Shown here: positions 14,931 through 22,284 of the stretch, piece by piece | Position numbering within the stretch: the stretch's first letter is position 1 | Layout of the letters: every line of letters begins with the position of its first letter | Assembly (NCBI GenBank): GCA_024640445.1 | Contig: JAHEEZ010000005.1 | Coordinates: forward strand, 1 to 27,921 | Direction: 5' to 3' | DNA length: 27,921 bases | DNA from: Acidobacteriota bacterium | GTDB taxonomy: Bacteria; Acidobacteriota; Blastocatellia; Pyrinomonadales; Pyrinomonadaceae | Translations under genes and position numbers: made by a program | Notes under the pieces: generated by a model | Told to the model about the DNA's origin: nothing | The model's input: the letters and a program-made list of their open reading frames with translations, nothing else | The model's database searches: none

Positions 14931-15050
14931 TCTCCTGTTTCTTTCGCTCCGATCACGGGCAGGGACAAGCCCTGCCCCTACAATTTCTCCTGTTTCTTTC
15001 GCTCCGATCACGGGCAGGGACAAGCCCTGCCACTACAATTTCTCCTGTCT
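14931..15050 (+). repeat. 55-bp tandem repeat (2.2 copies) carrying a GGGCAGGG/CCCTGCCC palindrome
   Basis: A 55-base unit beginning TCTCCTGTTTCTTTCGCTCC starts at 14931 and 14986 and begins again at 15041. The two full copies are almost identical. Inside each is a hairpin, GGGCAGGG, loop ACAAG, CCCTGCCC (14957-14977; second copy 15012-15032 with one base changed at the stem end). This is REP-like. Two copies with identical intervening sequence are a tandem duplication, not a CRISPR. Confidence 0.88.
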
Positions 15051-15081
15051 CCTTTCTAATGACTTATACCCACGCAAGCGT

Positions 15082-15087
15082 TATAAT
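15082..15087 (+). promoter_or_regulatory. Candidate -10 box for gatB
   Basis: A perfect TATAAT at 15082-15087, about 32 bases before the gatB ATG. A weak TGACTT at 15060-15065 might serve as -35 (16-base spacing). Confidence 0.42.
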
Positions 15088-15118
15088 TCCCACAATTCAA
15101 CCCCCACGCTGTAAATAA

Positions 15119-16603
15119 ATGAATGAATTGACCAACGGTTGGGAAGCTGTGATCGGGATGGAAATCCACGCGCAGCTGGCGACCAACACGAAAATATTCT
15201 GCGGTTGCGCCGCCAATTTCGGCGACGAGCCGAATTCGAACACCTGTCCTGTCTGCCTCGGCCTGCCCGGCGCGCTTCCGGTACTTAACCGAAAAGCTGT
15301 CGCATTGGGTGCTCGGGCCGCGCTCGCACTTGGACTGAACATCAACGAGACTTCCGTGTTTGCCAGGAAGAACTACTTCTATCCGGACCTCCCAAAGGGT
15401 TACCAGATCTCGCAGTTCGACAAACCGTTCTCTTCTGACGGGACCCTGACGATCATGACCGCCGAACGCGACGAAGGCGGCCATGCAAGGGAATGGAAAC
15501 CGATGAAGATAGGCATCGAGCGCCTGCATCTTGAAGAGGACGCGGGAAAGAACGTACACGAAGGCCTTCCCGAAACCGACAAGTATTCATATGTTGACCT
15601 GAACCGTGCGGGTACGCCTCTGGCAGAGATCGTCACCGCGCCTGATTTTCATACTTCCTGGCAGGCATATGACTACGTCAACCACGTCCGCAGGGCCTTG
15701 CAGTGGGTGGGTGCCTCTGACGCCGATATGGAAAAAGGAAATCTCCGGTGCGAGGCGAACGTGTCGGTTCGCCTGAAGGGAGAGAAGGGGTTCCGGAACA
15801 AGGTAGAGCTAAAGAATCTGAATTCCGTACGGTTTATGCAGAAGGCGATCGAATTTGAGATCGACAGGCAGATCAGGGCGCACGAGGCGGGCGAGGAAGT
15901 GTTCCAGGAAACGCGTCTTTGGGACGAGAAGAATAGTGAGACGCGACTGATGCGCTCAAAGGAAGATGCCCACGATTACAGGTACTTTCCCGAGCCGGAC
16001 CTGCAGCCTTTGAAGGTGTCACTTGAATTCATCGAACGGACAAGGGCCGAATTGCCCGAGCTGCCTGACGCGATGATTACCCGCTTTATTAGCGAATACT
16101 CTCTTGGCTTCATTGATGCGTCTCAGTTGGTTTCCGACAAGGAGCTAGCCGCTTACTTCGAAGAGACGGCGGCGGCTTCGGGCGACCCGCGTTCTTCGGC
16201 TAACTGGATACTTGTCGAGCTGCTCAGGGAACTTAACAATGCGGGGATCCCGGCATCCAGGTCTCCCGTCGCTCCCGGCTCACTCGCGGAACTTATCAAG
16301 TTCATTGAAAGCGGTAAGATTAGCGGCAAACAGGCGAAAGAGGTGTTGCCGGAGATGTTCTCGGATGGGAAGACGGCAGAAGAAGTGATCAGGGAAAAGG
16401 GCCTTGAACAGGTCTCCGATCCAGGCGAGATAGCAAAGATCGTCGATGAAGTGATAGCTGCGAATCCGGAACAGGTTGAAGGGTACAAAGGCGGGAACGA
16501 GAGGCTTCTGGGGTTCTTCGTCGGTCAGGTGATGAAAGCGTCAAAGGGTACCGCGAACCCGCAGATGGTAAACGAGATCCTGAGATCGAAACTGCAGTCT
16601 TGA
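15119..16603 (+). CDS. gatB: Aspartyl/glutamyl-tRNA(Asn/Gln) amidotransferase subunit B
   Basis: 494 residues, within the normal range. With GatA and GatC it converts misacylated Asp-tRNA(Asn) or Glu-tRNA(Gln) to the amide form; GatB binds the tRNA and carries out the kinase/transamidase step in the cytosol. The N-terminal catalytic domain shows WEAVIGMEIHAQL, zinc ligands FCGC and NTCPVC (C28, C30, C43, C46), ARKNYFYPDLPKGYQISQFD and DYRYFPEPDL. The C-terminal helical and YqeY-like domains end GQVMKASKGTANPQMVNEIL. gatA and gatC are not in the window, so the subunit genes are dispersed. The start has no Shine-Dalgarno but exactly fits the family N-terminus. Confidence 0.97.
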   Translation: MNELTNGWEAVIGMEIHAQLATNTKIFCGCAANFGDEPNSNTCPVCLGLPGALPVLNRKAVALGARAALALGLNINETSVFARKNYFYPDLPKGYQISQFDKPFSSDGTLTIMTAERDEGGHAREWKPMKIGIERLHLEEDAGKNVHEGLPETDKYSYVDLNRAGTPLAEIVTAPDFHTSWQAYDYVNHVRRALQWVGASDADMEKGNLRCEANVSVRLKGEKGFRNKVELKNLNSVRFMQKAIEFEIDRQIRAHEAGEEVFQETRLWDEKNSETRLMRSKEDAHDYRYFPEPDLQPLKVSLEFIERTRAELPELPDAMITRFISEYSLGFIDASQLVSDKELAAYFEETAAASGDPRSSANWILVELLRELNNAGIPASRSPVAPGSLAELIKFIESGKISGKQAKEVLPEMFSDGKTAEEVIREKGLEQVSDPGEIAKIVDEVIAANPEQVEGYKGGNERLLGFFVGQVMKASKGTANPQMVNEILRSKLQS

Positions 16604-16622
16604 TAAGTGCGGCTGCTCGGGA

Positions 16623-16640
16623 CGGCGGGAAAGTCCGCCG
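16623..16640 (+). other. Short hairpin after gatB
   Basis: CGGCGG (16623-16628) pairs with CCGCCG (16635-16640) around GAAAGT. There is no T-run, so a terminator call is weak; it may be part of the leader of the next gene. Confidence 0.35.
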
Positions 16641-16670
16641 CTGGACGGAGTCCGGCGTTCGGATATGCCG

Positions 16671-16678
16671 GAAGGAGG
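16671..16678 (+). promoter_or_regulatory. Strong ribosome binding site for the 16683 gene
   Basis: GAAGGAGG ends four bases before ATG 16683 and overrules the in-frame ATG at 16665. Confidence 0.75.
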
Positions 16679-16682
16679 ATAT

Positions 16683-17612
16683 ATGAAGAAGTTGTTGTTA
16701 TTGGTCCTCGTGGCGGCATTCACTGCCGCATCCGCATACGGGCAAGGTGACCCGACCCCCGTACCGCAAGGGACTCCCAATCCGGTGATCGAGAACCAAA
16801 GCACGCAGGACGCGATGCGGCGCGCGGAAGACCTCAATAGACGGTCAACTGACCTCCAGATGACCGAGAAGTTTCCCGTCAAGGTTCCTGAAAAGTATAA
16901 AGAGTTTCAGCAGCTAATCGAGCCTTTGTACCGGAACTCGACCGGTGAAGAAAGGGCGTTTATGGCGCCGGCTTCCGATGATGCGGCGGCTTTCGCGGAA
17001 CTCCTTAGAAAAAAGAACACCGGTATCTTCAAACTTATCTCGGACCGGGGTTGCGCTGACAATCCAAAGGTCGTCAACGCCTCGGTTGATTGCTCCCGGT
17101 ACTCGATGCCGGGCGCCGGATCGGGTTATTCGTTCAGGTTTGGCGATTACAGGATGTTGCACATTTCCGACATCGTCTTCAGACAGGGCCGGCTTGAAGC
17201 ACTGGGTGTCCTGAACCACGGAATAATGTTGAATCTGGGGGACGTGCCGATCGAGTCGGTCTCTGAAAAGACCGAGGGTGTGGAATACGTCGCAAAGCTC
17301 AAACCCACAAAGGATTTCGCGCAAGCCGCCGATCTCGCGACCAGGCTACAGAAAGGGATCAAGGAGAACGGCCGAACTTATGCCAGCGTGCTTCCGATTC
17401 TTCTCAACAGCACATATGTACTGAGATCGATCGCTTACGATGGAGAGGCGTTGAGAAAGGTCGGACGATTCACTTACAACGAGATGGAACTCGACAACAG
17501 GCGCGATGTGCTGGTCGTGTTCAGGGTGGTACGCCTTGAGAACAACGAGGCGACCATCGTCTGGAAAGAACTGGACGACAGCAAGGCGCCAAAACTCAAG
17601 CCAAAGGAATAA
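16683..17612 (+). CDS. Secreted protein of unknown family, tandem paralog A
   Basis: 309 residues from ATG 16683, supported by a strong Shine-Dalgarno. I do not recognise a named family. Signal peptide MKKLLLLVLVAAFTAASAYG, then a short Pro-rich stretch, a helical region (about 40-120) including FAELLRKKNTGIFKLISDRGC, and a probable beta-rich C-terminal half with YSFRFGDYRM, TYVLRSIAYD and DVLVVFRVVRLENNEATIVW. C124 and C137 could form a disulfide, and a similar Cys pair exists in the next gene. The two proteins share several blocks and the same domain order, so they are paralogs. Thirteen bases separate them. Periplasmic location is inferred from the signal peptide. Confidence 0.82.
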   Translation: MKKLLLLVLVAAFTAASAYGQGDPTPVPQGTPNPVIENQSTQDAMRRAEDLNRRSTDLQMTEKFPVKVPEKYKEFQQLIEPLYRNSTGEERAFMAPASDDAAAFAELLRKKNTGIFKLISDRGCADNPKVVNASVDCSRYSMPGAGSGYSFRFGDYRMLHISDIVFRQGRLEALGVLNHGIMLNLGDVPIESVSEKTEGVEYVAKLKPTKDFAQAADLATRLQKGIKENGRTYASVLPILLNSTYVLRSIAYDGEALRKVGRFTYNEMELDNRRDVLVVFRVVRLENNEATIVWKELDDSKAPKLKPKE

Positions 17613-17618
17613 GGAGGG
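17611..17618 (+). promoter_or_regulatory. Ribosome binding site deciding the 17626 start
   Basis: AAGGAGGG overlaps the preceding gene's stop and lies seven bases before ATG 17626. It is too close to the in-frame GTG at 17620. Confidence 0.72.
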
Positions 17619-17625
17619 AGTGTCG

Positions 17626-18540
17626 ATGCTAGTTGGAAGTCGAAGATATTGCATCGTTCTCTTGTCAGTTCTTGTGGCCTGTTCTCCCGCGGCGGGCCAG
17701 GGCGTCCCTACCCAGCCTTCCACCGATGACATCGTACGTGAGAATCTCGAACGGCGTATGAACACGATGCGCAATCTCGATGTGCTCAGCCGCCGGACCG
17801 CGTCTGAGAAACGCGAGGCTGCGAAAGTGATGTACTTCCGGCCCGAGCTTACGAGTGAACTTAAGGAGAAGCTTGGGGTAACCCCATCGGTACTTGCTGT
17901 TTACAGTGAACTTCTGCGTCAACAGGGAACCGGGGCGGTCAGACTGCTTGCGCAGGAGGATTGCGAAAAGATCCGGAAGGTTTCGCGCCTCGCAGCTTGT
18001 TATCAGGAGAACGCAAACATAAGGGAGTTCGCGAATGCCTATTCTTTCCGCGAGAACAGACGCGCCGTGTTCGCCCGCGCCGATATTGCCGTTACTTCGC
18101 AATACCTGGTCGGAGGACGGCATTCGGTTCAAACACTGCTTGTGGATATCGGGAAGAAAGAGGTCATACGGATCAACGGGGATTCACCTGAGATCGCATT
18201 TCTTTTCAATTTCAGGCCCGCTTCGGATGCGTCTGGTATCGACGCTCAATTCGAGGAGCTGAAGACCGGTCTGACAGTGGCAGAACTCGACGAGGGCAGA
18301 GTCATCCATACCTTTTCCTACTCGAAAGCGGCGAAGATCGTACCCGGAAACGTTTACGCCATCCGATCGATATCATACCGGCCGGAGGGATCGGAACCTC
18401 TGGCAAAGGACGCGGATGTCGTTGTTGTGTTCAAGGTGGTGGAGACGCCCGGCGAAGAGGGAACTACGCTGGTTTGGAAAGAGATCTTGCGGAACCCGGG
18501 AATGGAGATGAAGAGCGGACAGGGGAATGATGAAAACTGA
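17626..18540 (+). CDS. Exported (possible lipoprotein) protein of unknown family, tandem paralog B
   Basis: 304 residues from ATG 17626; the open frame extends back to 17506 inside the previous gene but that start has no support. The export signal ends either at a lipobox LVAC (16-19) or at AAGQ, so it may be a lipoprotein. It matches paralog A in several blocks: ELLRQQGTGAVRLLAQEDC against ELLRKKNTGIFKLISDRGC, AYSFRENRR, VYAIRSISYRPEG, and DVVVVFKVVETPGEEGTTLV before a shared WKE. C113 and C125 mirror the Cys pair of paralog A. The last 14 bases overlap the SDR gene, so the genes from 16683 to 19243 are probably one transcription unit. Function unknown. Confidence 0.8.
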   Translation: MLVGSRRYCIVLLSVLVACSPAAGQGVPTQPSTDDIVRENLERRMNTMRNLDVLSRRTASEKREAAKVMYFRPELTSELKEKLGVTPSVLAVYSELLRQQGTGAVRLLAQEDCEKIRKVSRLAACYQENANIREFANAYSFRENRRAVFARADIAVTSQYLVGGRHSVQTLLVDIGKKEVIRINGDSPEIAFLFNFRPASDASGIDAQFEELKTGLTVAELDEGRVIHTFSYSKAAKIVPGNVYAIRSISYRPEGSEPLAKDADVVVVFKVVETPGEEGTTLVWKEILRNPGMEMKSGQGNDEN

Positions 18541-19243
18541 ACAGAAGACCGCCGTAGTAACGGGCGGCACAAAGGGAATCGGCCGCGCGGTCGCTGAGGC
18601 ACTGCTTGAGCGGGGAAACCGTGTATTTATTTGCGCCCGGAATAAACGGGAGTTGTCTGAAGCGATCGAGAGCTTGTCTCCGAAAGGGAAGGTCGATGGC
18701 GAGGTTTGCGACGTGCGGAGCGAAAGCCAGGTCCGGATGATGCTGGACGAGTGTGTCCGTGTATTCGGCGGCATCGATATCCTGGTCAATAACGCGGGTG
18801 TCGGTGTGTTCGGACAATCGGTTGAAGAACTTGAACCGGAGGACTTTCGCCGGATTCTGGAGACGAATCTCTTCGGCGTATTCTACACGTGTCACTATGC
18901 ATTGCCGCGTCTGAAGGAGAAGGGGGGATATATCATTAATATTTCCTCGCTTGCCGGTCAGAATGCACACCCGGGAATGGCTGCCTATAATGCTTCGAAG
19001 TTCGGACTGAACGGATTCTCAGAGGCGTTGATGCAGGAGGTCCGGCAGGATGATGTTAAGGTCAGCTACATCTGCCCGGGTTCTGTGAACACGGAATTCG
19101 GCGGCGACTCGGTGTCGAAAGAAAAGGCGTGGCAGCTGCAGGCAGAGGACATCGCTCAGACGGTGATTGATCTTCTGGATTTCGCGCCAAACGCTCTGCC
19201 GAGCAAGATCGAGATCAGACCGAGCAAGCCGCCGAAGCGGTGA
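18527..19243 (+). CDS. Short-chain dehydrogenase/reductase
   Basis: 238 residues, a classical SDR. The NAD(P) motif is TGGTKGIG (12-19), NNAG is at 88-91, and the catalytic set is S141, Y154 and K158 in YNASK, with N114 in LETNLFG. ICPGSVNTEF is the usual loop after the active site. The arginines and ICARNK after the second strand suggest NADP(H) preference. The substrate is unknown; members of this subgroup are often annotated as 3-oxoacyl-ACP reductase-like on weak grounds. It overlaps paralog B by 14 bases; ATG 18530 is an alternative start. The final codons and stop (RSKPPKR region) run into a 14-bp tandem repeat, so the extreme C-terminus may be repeat-derived. Confidence 0.92.
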   Translation: MMKTEQKTAVVTGGTKGIGRAVAEALLERGNRVFICARNKRELSEAIESLSPKGKVDGEVCDVRSESQVRMMLDECVRVFGGIDILVNNAGVGVFGQSVEELEPEDFRRILETNLFGVFYTCHYALPRLKEKGGYIINISSLAGQNAHPGMAAYNASKFGLNGFSEALMQEVRQDDVKVSYICPGSVNTEFGGDSVSKEKAWQLQAEDIAQTVIDLLDFAPNALPSKIEIRPSKPPKR

Positions 19244-19286
19244 GCAGTAAGCGGTGAGCAGTAAGCGGTGAGCAGTAAGCGGTGAA
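19237..19286 (+). repeat. Heptanucleotide-derived 14-bp tandem repeat, array 4
   Basis: GCGGTGAGCAGTAA is repeated three times exactly (19237-19278) plus a partial unit. Read as heptads this is TGAGCAG and TAAGCGG in alternation, so every 7-bp unit starts with a stop codon. The SDR stop TGA (19241-19243) lies within the first unit. Confidence 0.92.
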
Positions 19287-19359
19287 CTGTTTAGCCCACC
19301 CGTTTACGGGTGGGACATTGAAAGGTAAGCTGTTCAGCCCGCCCATTAATGGGCGGGCT
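19285..19359 (+). repeat. GC-rich palindromic elements, copies 2 and 3
   Basis: Copy 2: CCCACCCGT (19295-19303) and ACGGGTGGG (19306-19314) form a perfect 9-bp stem with a 2-base loop. Copy 3: AGCCCGCCCATT is followed directly by its exact reverse complement (19336-19359), a perfect 24-base palindrome. Each is preceded by the leader (A)CTGTTTAGCCC or GCTGTTCAGCCC, as in copy 1 near 2000. They lie between two convergent genes and could stop transcription from both sides, though no T-runs are present. Confidence 0.85.
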
Positions 19360-19398
19360 GATTAATAACAACCAGTAAGCCGATTCCGCAAAACCCGT

Positions 19399-22257
19399 TT
19401 AACTCTTTTGACTTAAACGCTTAATCGTCGATACCAGATAAGATTCTTCGTAGGGTTTGTTCAAGTACTCCGAAACCCCTAATTCTTCAGCCTTCGTGCG
19501 ATGCTTCTCGGAAGTCCTGGACGTGATCATCACGACCGGCAGATGTTTGAGCTTTTCACTCTGCCTGATCATCGCCAGAAGTTCATAACCGTCCATCTCA
19601 GGCATTTCCACATCGGTCAGAACGACGTCCGGAAGTTCCGCCATCCCCAGCAGCATCTCCAGCGCTTCCAAACCGTCCTTCGCGACCACCGGCTCCCAGT
19701 TGTTCGCTTTCACAAGTCTCGAATTGACGTGTCTGACGCTCGGACTGTCGTCCACGATCATCACGGTCGTTGTCGCCACCTGCGCAGGCGCTGTTGGCAT
19801 CTTCACCGGTTTCGACTTGCGGCTGTCGATCAGGTGGACCAGATCTATGACCGGGACCACGGTGCCGTTTCCGAGGATCGTAGCGCCGAGGAGCTCAGGC
19901 ATCTCCTTCAGAGGATGGCCGAGCGGCTTGATCACGATCTCTTCCGGCTTAACGATCTCATCTACGACAAGCGCGCATTTGCGTTTGACCGTATCCAGGA
20001 GCAGCAGTTCTGAATCGTTCTCTACGGCGGCGCTATTCGCCGGCAGGTCCAGCAGGTTGTTCAGATAGACTAAGTTGTGTTTTCCGCTTCCGAGGTTGAT
20101 GGTCCCGGTTTCCATCGCCGGTCTCAATTGTCCCGCCTTCACCTCGCTGATCTGTTTCACTATCTTCAGAGGGAATGCAAAGGTCCGGTCATTGGCTTTT
20201 ACCAGCAGTGCCCTGGCGATTGCGAGCGCCATCGGCACCCGGATCGTAAATGTCGTTCCTATCTGAAATTCCGAGGCGACCGAGATAGTTCCCTGCTGGC
20301 GGAGGATATTCGTTTTCACGATATTCATTCCGACACCGCGCCCGGCGATCTGGCTGATCTTGCTGGCAGTCGTAAGCCCCGGCAGGAACACCAGTGAAAG
20401 CGCTTCGTCCTCCGACATTTCAGATGCGGCGTTTGCGGATATGAGTCCGGCGGAGACCGCTTTGTTCTTGAGAGCTTCGGCGGAAATACCCGCACCGTCG
20501 TCGGTGACTACAAGGATGATATGCGTACCTTCGCTGTAGACCTTCAGTGAGATCCGGCCCTTTTCGTCTTTGCCCAAAAGGCGGCGGGTCTCGGGTGTCT
20601 CGATCCCGTGCGCGACCGCATTCCTGAGCATATGAAGCAAAGGTTCCACTAGTGCGTCGAGTATGTGTGTGTCGACCTCAAGATTCTCTCCCTCGATCGT
20701 AAGGTCAACGAGTTTGTCGAGTTCTGATGCCGTCATCCTGGCGGTTCTCTCCAGCCTCGGCGAGAGAGTTCCGAATCTGATCATTCGAAGGCTAAGCAGT
20801 TTATGCTGTACATCGTCGATCAGCCGTTTCTGCGTGTCGTAGAGCGATTCGAAATAGCTGCGGATCAAGGTGAGTTCATTGGTGATCGAGAACGCGTCCG
20901 AAGCGGTTTCCATCAGATCGCGTGAAAGTTGATTGAACTCCGTGTAACGATCGAACTCAAGGCTGTCAAATTCGGCATCCTCTTCCGTGCCGCCGATAGG
21001 CGTGTTAAAAGGCGGCGTTGCAGGGTTCCATCTGAAGTTCGAGGGAGAAGGCGGCCCGCCCCCGAAATCGGTCTCGAGCTTTCCGCTCGACCTCTGGAGC
21101 CGCCTTGTACTGTTCTGCATTTCCTTGATCTGAGTGTCCAGTTCGGTCAGCTTTTGCTGGAAGACCGCCCTTCCGAAGACCAGTTCGCGTACGAGTTTTA
21201 CCAGGTCGTCCAGGGTCTCGAGAGAAATGCGCACGACCGAACGATTAGCGTGCCTGGTAACTTCCTTAAATCCGGCGGCTTTGCTATCTTCGCTGTCGCC
21301 GTTTGCCACGATTGCCGCGGCAGTTTCTTCCGTTTCCTGTGTCTTGTCAGGTTCGGAAACAGTTTCGGACTCTGCCTCGGATCGTTGTTCGCCGGCGGCA
21401 CTGAACGAGGCCAGAAGTTGGTCGAACTGGGTGAAGGTTCTGCTGATCTTATCCTCCAGATCCCTCGAAGTGTCATTGTTCGCCACGGCGCTGATGCAAT
21501 CCGTTGCGGCCTGCAGAAGACTGAAAATTTCAGAGTTACCATCGATCCCTTTCTCGGAAAGATGGTCAAGAAGGTCCTCGACCTTGTGGGAAAGGCCCGC
21601 CAGTTTCTTCAGGCCGACAATACCGGCTGAACCCTTCAGGGTGTGTGCGCTGCGGCGTATTTCAAGAAGAGCTTCGCGGTTGCTGGGTGTTTGCTTGACG
21701 ATCTCCAGGTGCTCGTTGATGTTCTTGAGGTGATCTTCGGCTTCCATCGCAAAGATCTCCATCATCTCGTCGTCTATCTCGAATTCTTCCTCGTCCCAGG
21801 AATCGGCCTCAGGTTCCGCCGCCTGTTCGACATCCGAAATGGGCTCGGCCTCGATCTCCGGTTCAGGTTCGACCTTGATGCTTTCGAATGAATCGTCCAG
21901 CAGACTCGAAATGTCGACGTCGAATTCTTCCGATTGAAACCGCAAGCCGGCTATTTCCGCCTCTAGCGTCGCTATCTGGTCAAGGATCGAAAGGGAATCG
22001 TTGTCGGCGTCCGGGGTTCTCGAATTAATAAGAACCTCTAGTTCATCTCTCAAATCTCCTGCAAGCGCCGAGATCGCCGGGAGCTCACAACCCAGTGCCA
22101 TCGACCTGATCCTGCCGAGTGCTTCCGGAGCACCCGCGAGTACTTGTATTCCCGCGGATCCCCGCGCCCACATCAGGATGCCCTGTCTCAGTTTCTGGAG
22201 GCAGATTTCCGACGCTTCGATAAGGTCCTTATTCACGCTGGTTTGAATCACTGGCAT
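19399..22257 (-). CDS. cheA: CheA-type hybrid histidine kinase (HPt - kinase - CheW - receiver)
   Basis: 952 residues. The N-terminal ~120 residues are helical. An acidic linker (128-165) precedes an HPt domain with AHTLKGSAG, phospho-acceptor H205. A dimerisation region spans about 340-510, interrupted by a Pro/Gly/Asn-rich insert (398-424). The ATPase domain shows N-box HMLRNAVAHG (542-550), G1 DDGAG (586-590) and G2 GRGVG (639-643). A CheW-like domain follows (about 675-812) and then a receiver with DD836-837, phospho-acceptor D882 in LTDVEMPEMDG, T912 and K934. This layout matches ChpA/PilL-type kinases of pilus chemosensory systems, though with a single clear HPt. Last gene of the operon, 27 bases after the second receptor. 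Converges with the SDR. Confidence 0.95.
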   Translation of the reverse strand: MPVIQTSVNKDLIEASEICLQKLRQGILMWARGSAGIQVLAGAPEALGRIRSMALGCELPAISALAGDLRDELEVLINSRTPDADNDSLSILDQIATLEAEIAGLRFQSEEFDVDISSLLDDSFESIKVEPEPEIEAEPISDVEQAAEPEADSWDEEEFEIDDEMMEIFAMEAEDHLKNINEHLEIVKQTPSNREALLEIRRSAHTLKGSAGIVGLKKLAGLSHKVEDLLDHLSEKGIDGNSEIFSLLQAATDCISAVANNDTSRDLEDKISRTFTQFDQLLASFSAAGEQRSEAESETVSEPDKTQETEETAAAIVANGDSEDSKAAGFKEVTRHANRSVVRISLETLDDLVKLVRELVFGRAVFQQKLTELDTQIKEMQNSTRRLQRSSGKLETDFGGGPPSPSNFRWNPATPPFNTPIGGTEEDAEFDSLEFDRYTEFNQLSRDLMETASDAFSITNELTLIRSYFESLYDTQKRLIDDVQHKLLSLRMIRFGTLSPRLERTARMTASELDKLVDLTIEGENLEVDTHILDALVEPLLHMLRNAVAHGIETPETRRLLGKDEKGRISLKVYSEGTHIILVVTDDGAGISAEALKNKAVSAGLISANAASEMSEDEALSLVFLPGLTTASKISQIAGRGVGMNIVKTNILRQQGTISVASEFQIGTTFTIRVPMALAIARALLVKANDRTFAFPLKIVKQISEVKAGQLRPAMETGTINLGSGKHNLVYLNNLLDLPANSAAVENDSELLLLDTVKRKCALVVDEIVKPEEIVIKPLGHPLKEMPELLGATILGNGTVVPVIDLVHLIDSRKSKPVKMPTAPAQVATTTVMIVDDSPSVRHVNSRLVKANNWEPVVAKDGLEALEMLLGMAELPDVVLTDVEMPEMDGYELLAMIRQSEKLKHLPVVMITSRTSEKHRTKAEELGVSEYLNKPYEESYLVSTIKRLSQKS

Positions 22258-22284
22258 GGGCTGTCTTGTGCAAATTCCGGAGAT

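Noticed and set aside
14931..15050. Possible CRISPR array
   Set aside because: Only 2.2 copies, with the entire 55-base unit repeated and no unique spacers; no cas genes in the window.
14872..15114. An 80-residue plus-strand open frame over the 55-bp repeats
   Set aside because: The translation merely repeats the tandem DNA unit; no ribosome binding site or known motif.
16623..16640. Terminator for gatB
   Set aside because: The hairpin is short and no T-run follows; kept only as a low-confidence structure.
17506..17625. N-terminal extension of the second paralog back into the first
   Set aside because: The extension overlaps the end of the previous gene, and the strong ribosome binding site and export signal place the start at 17626.
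20929..21630. A 233-residue plus-strand open frame opposite cheA
   Set aside because: Antisense to well-defined CheA domains; its composition reflects the high-GC complementary strand and no motif is seen.
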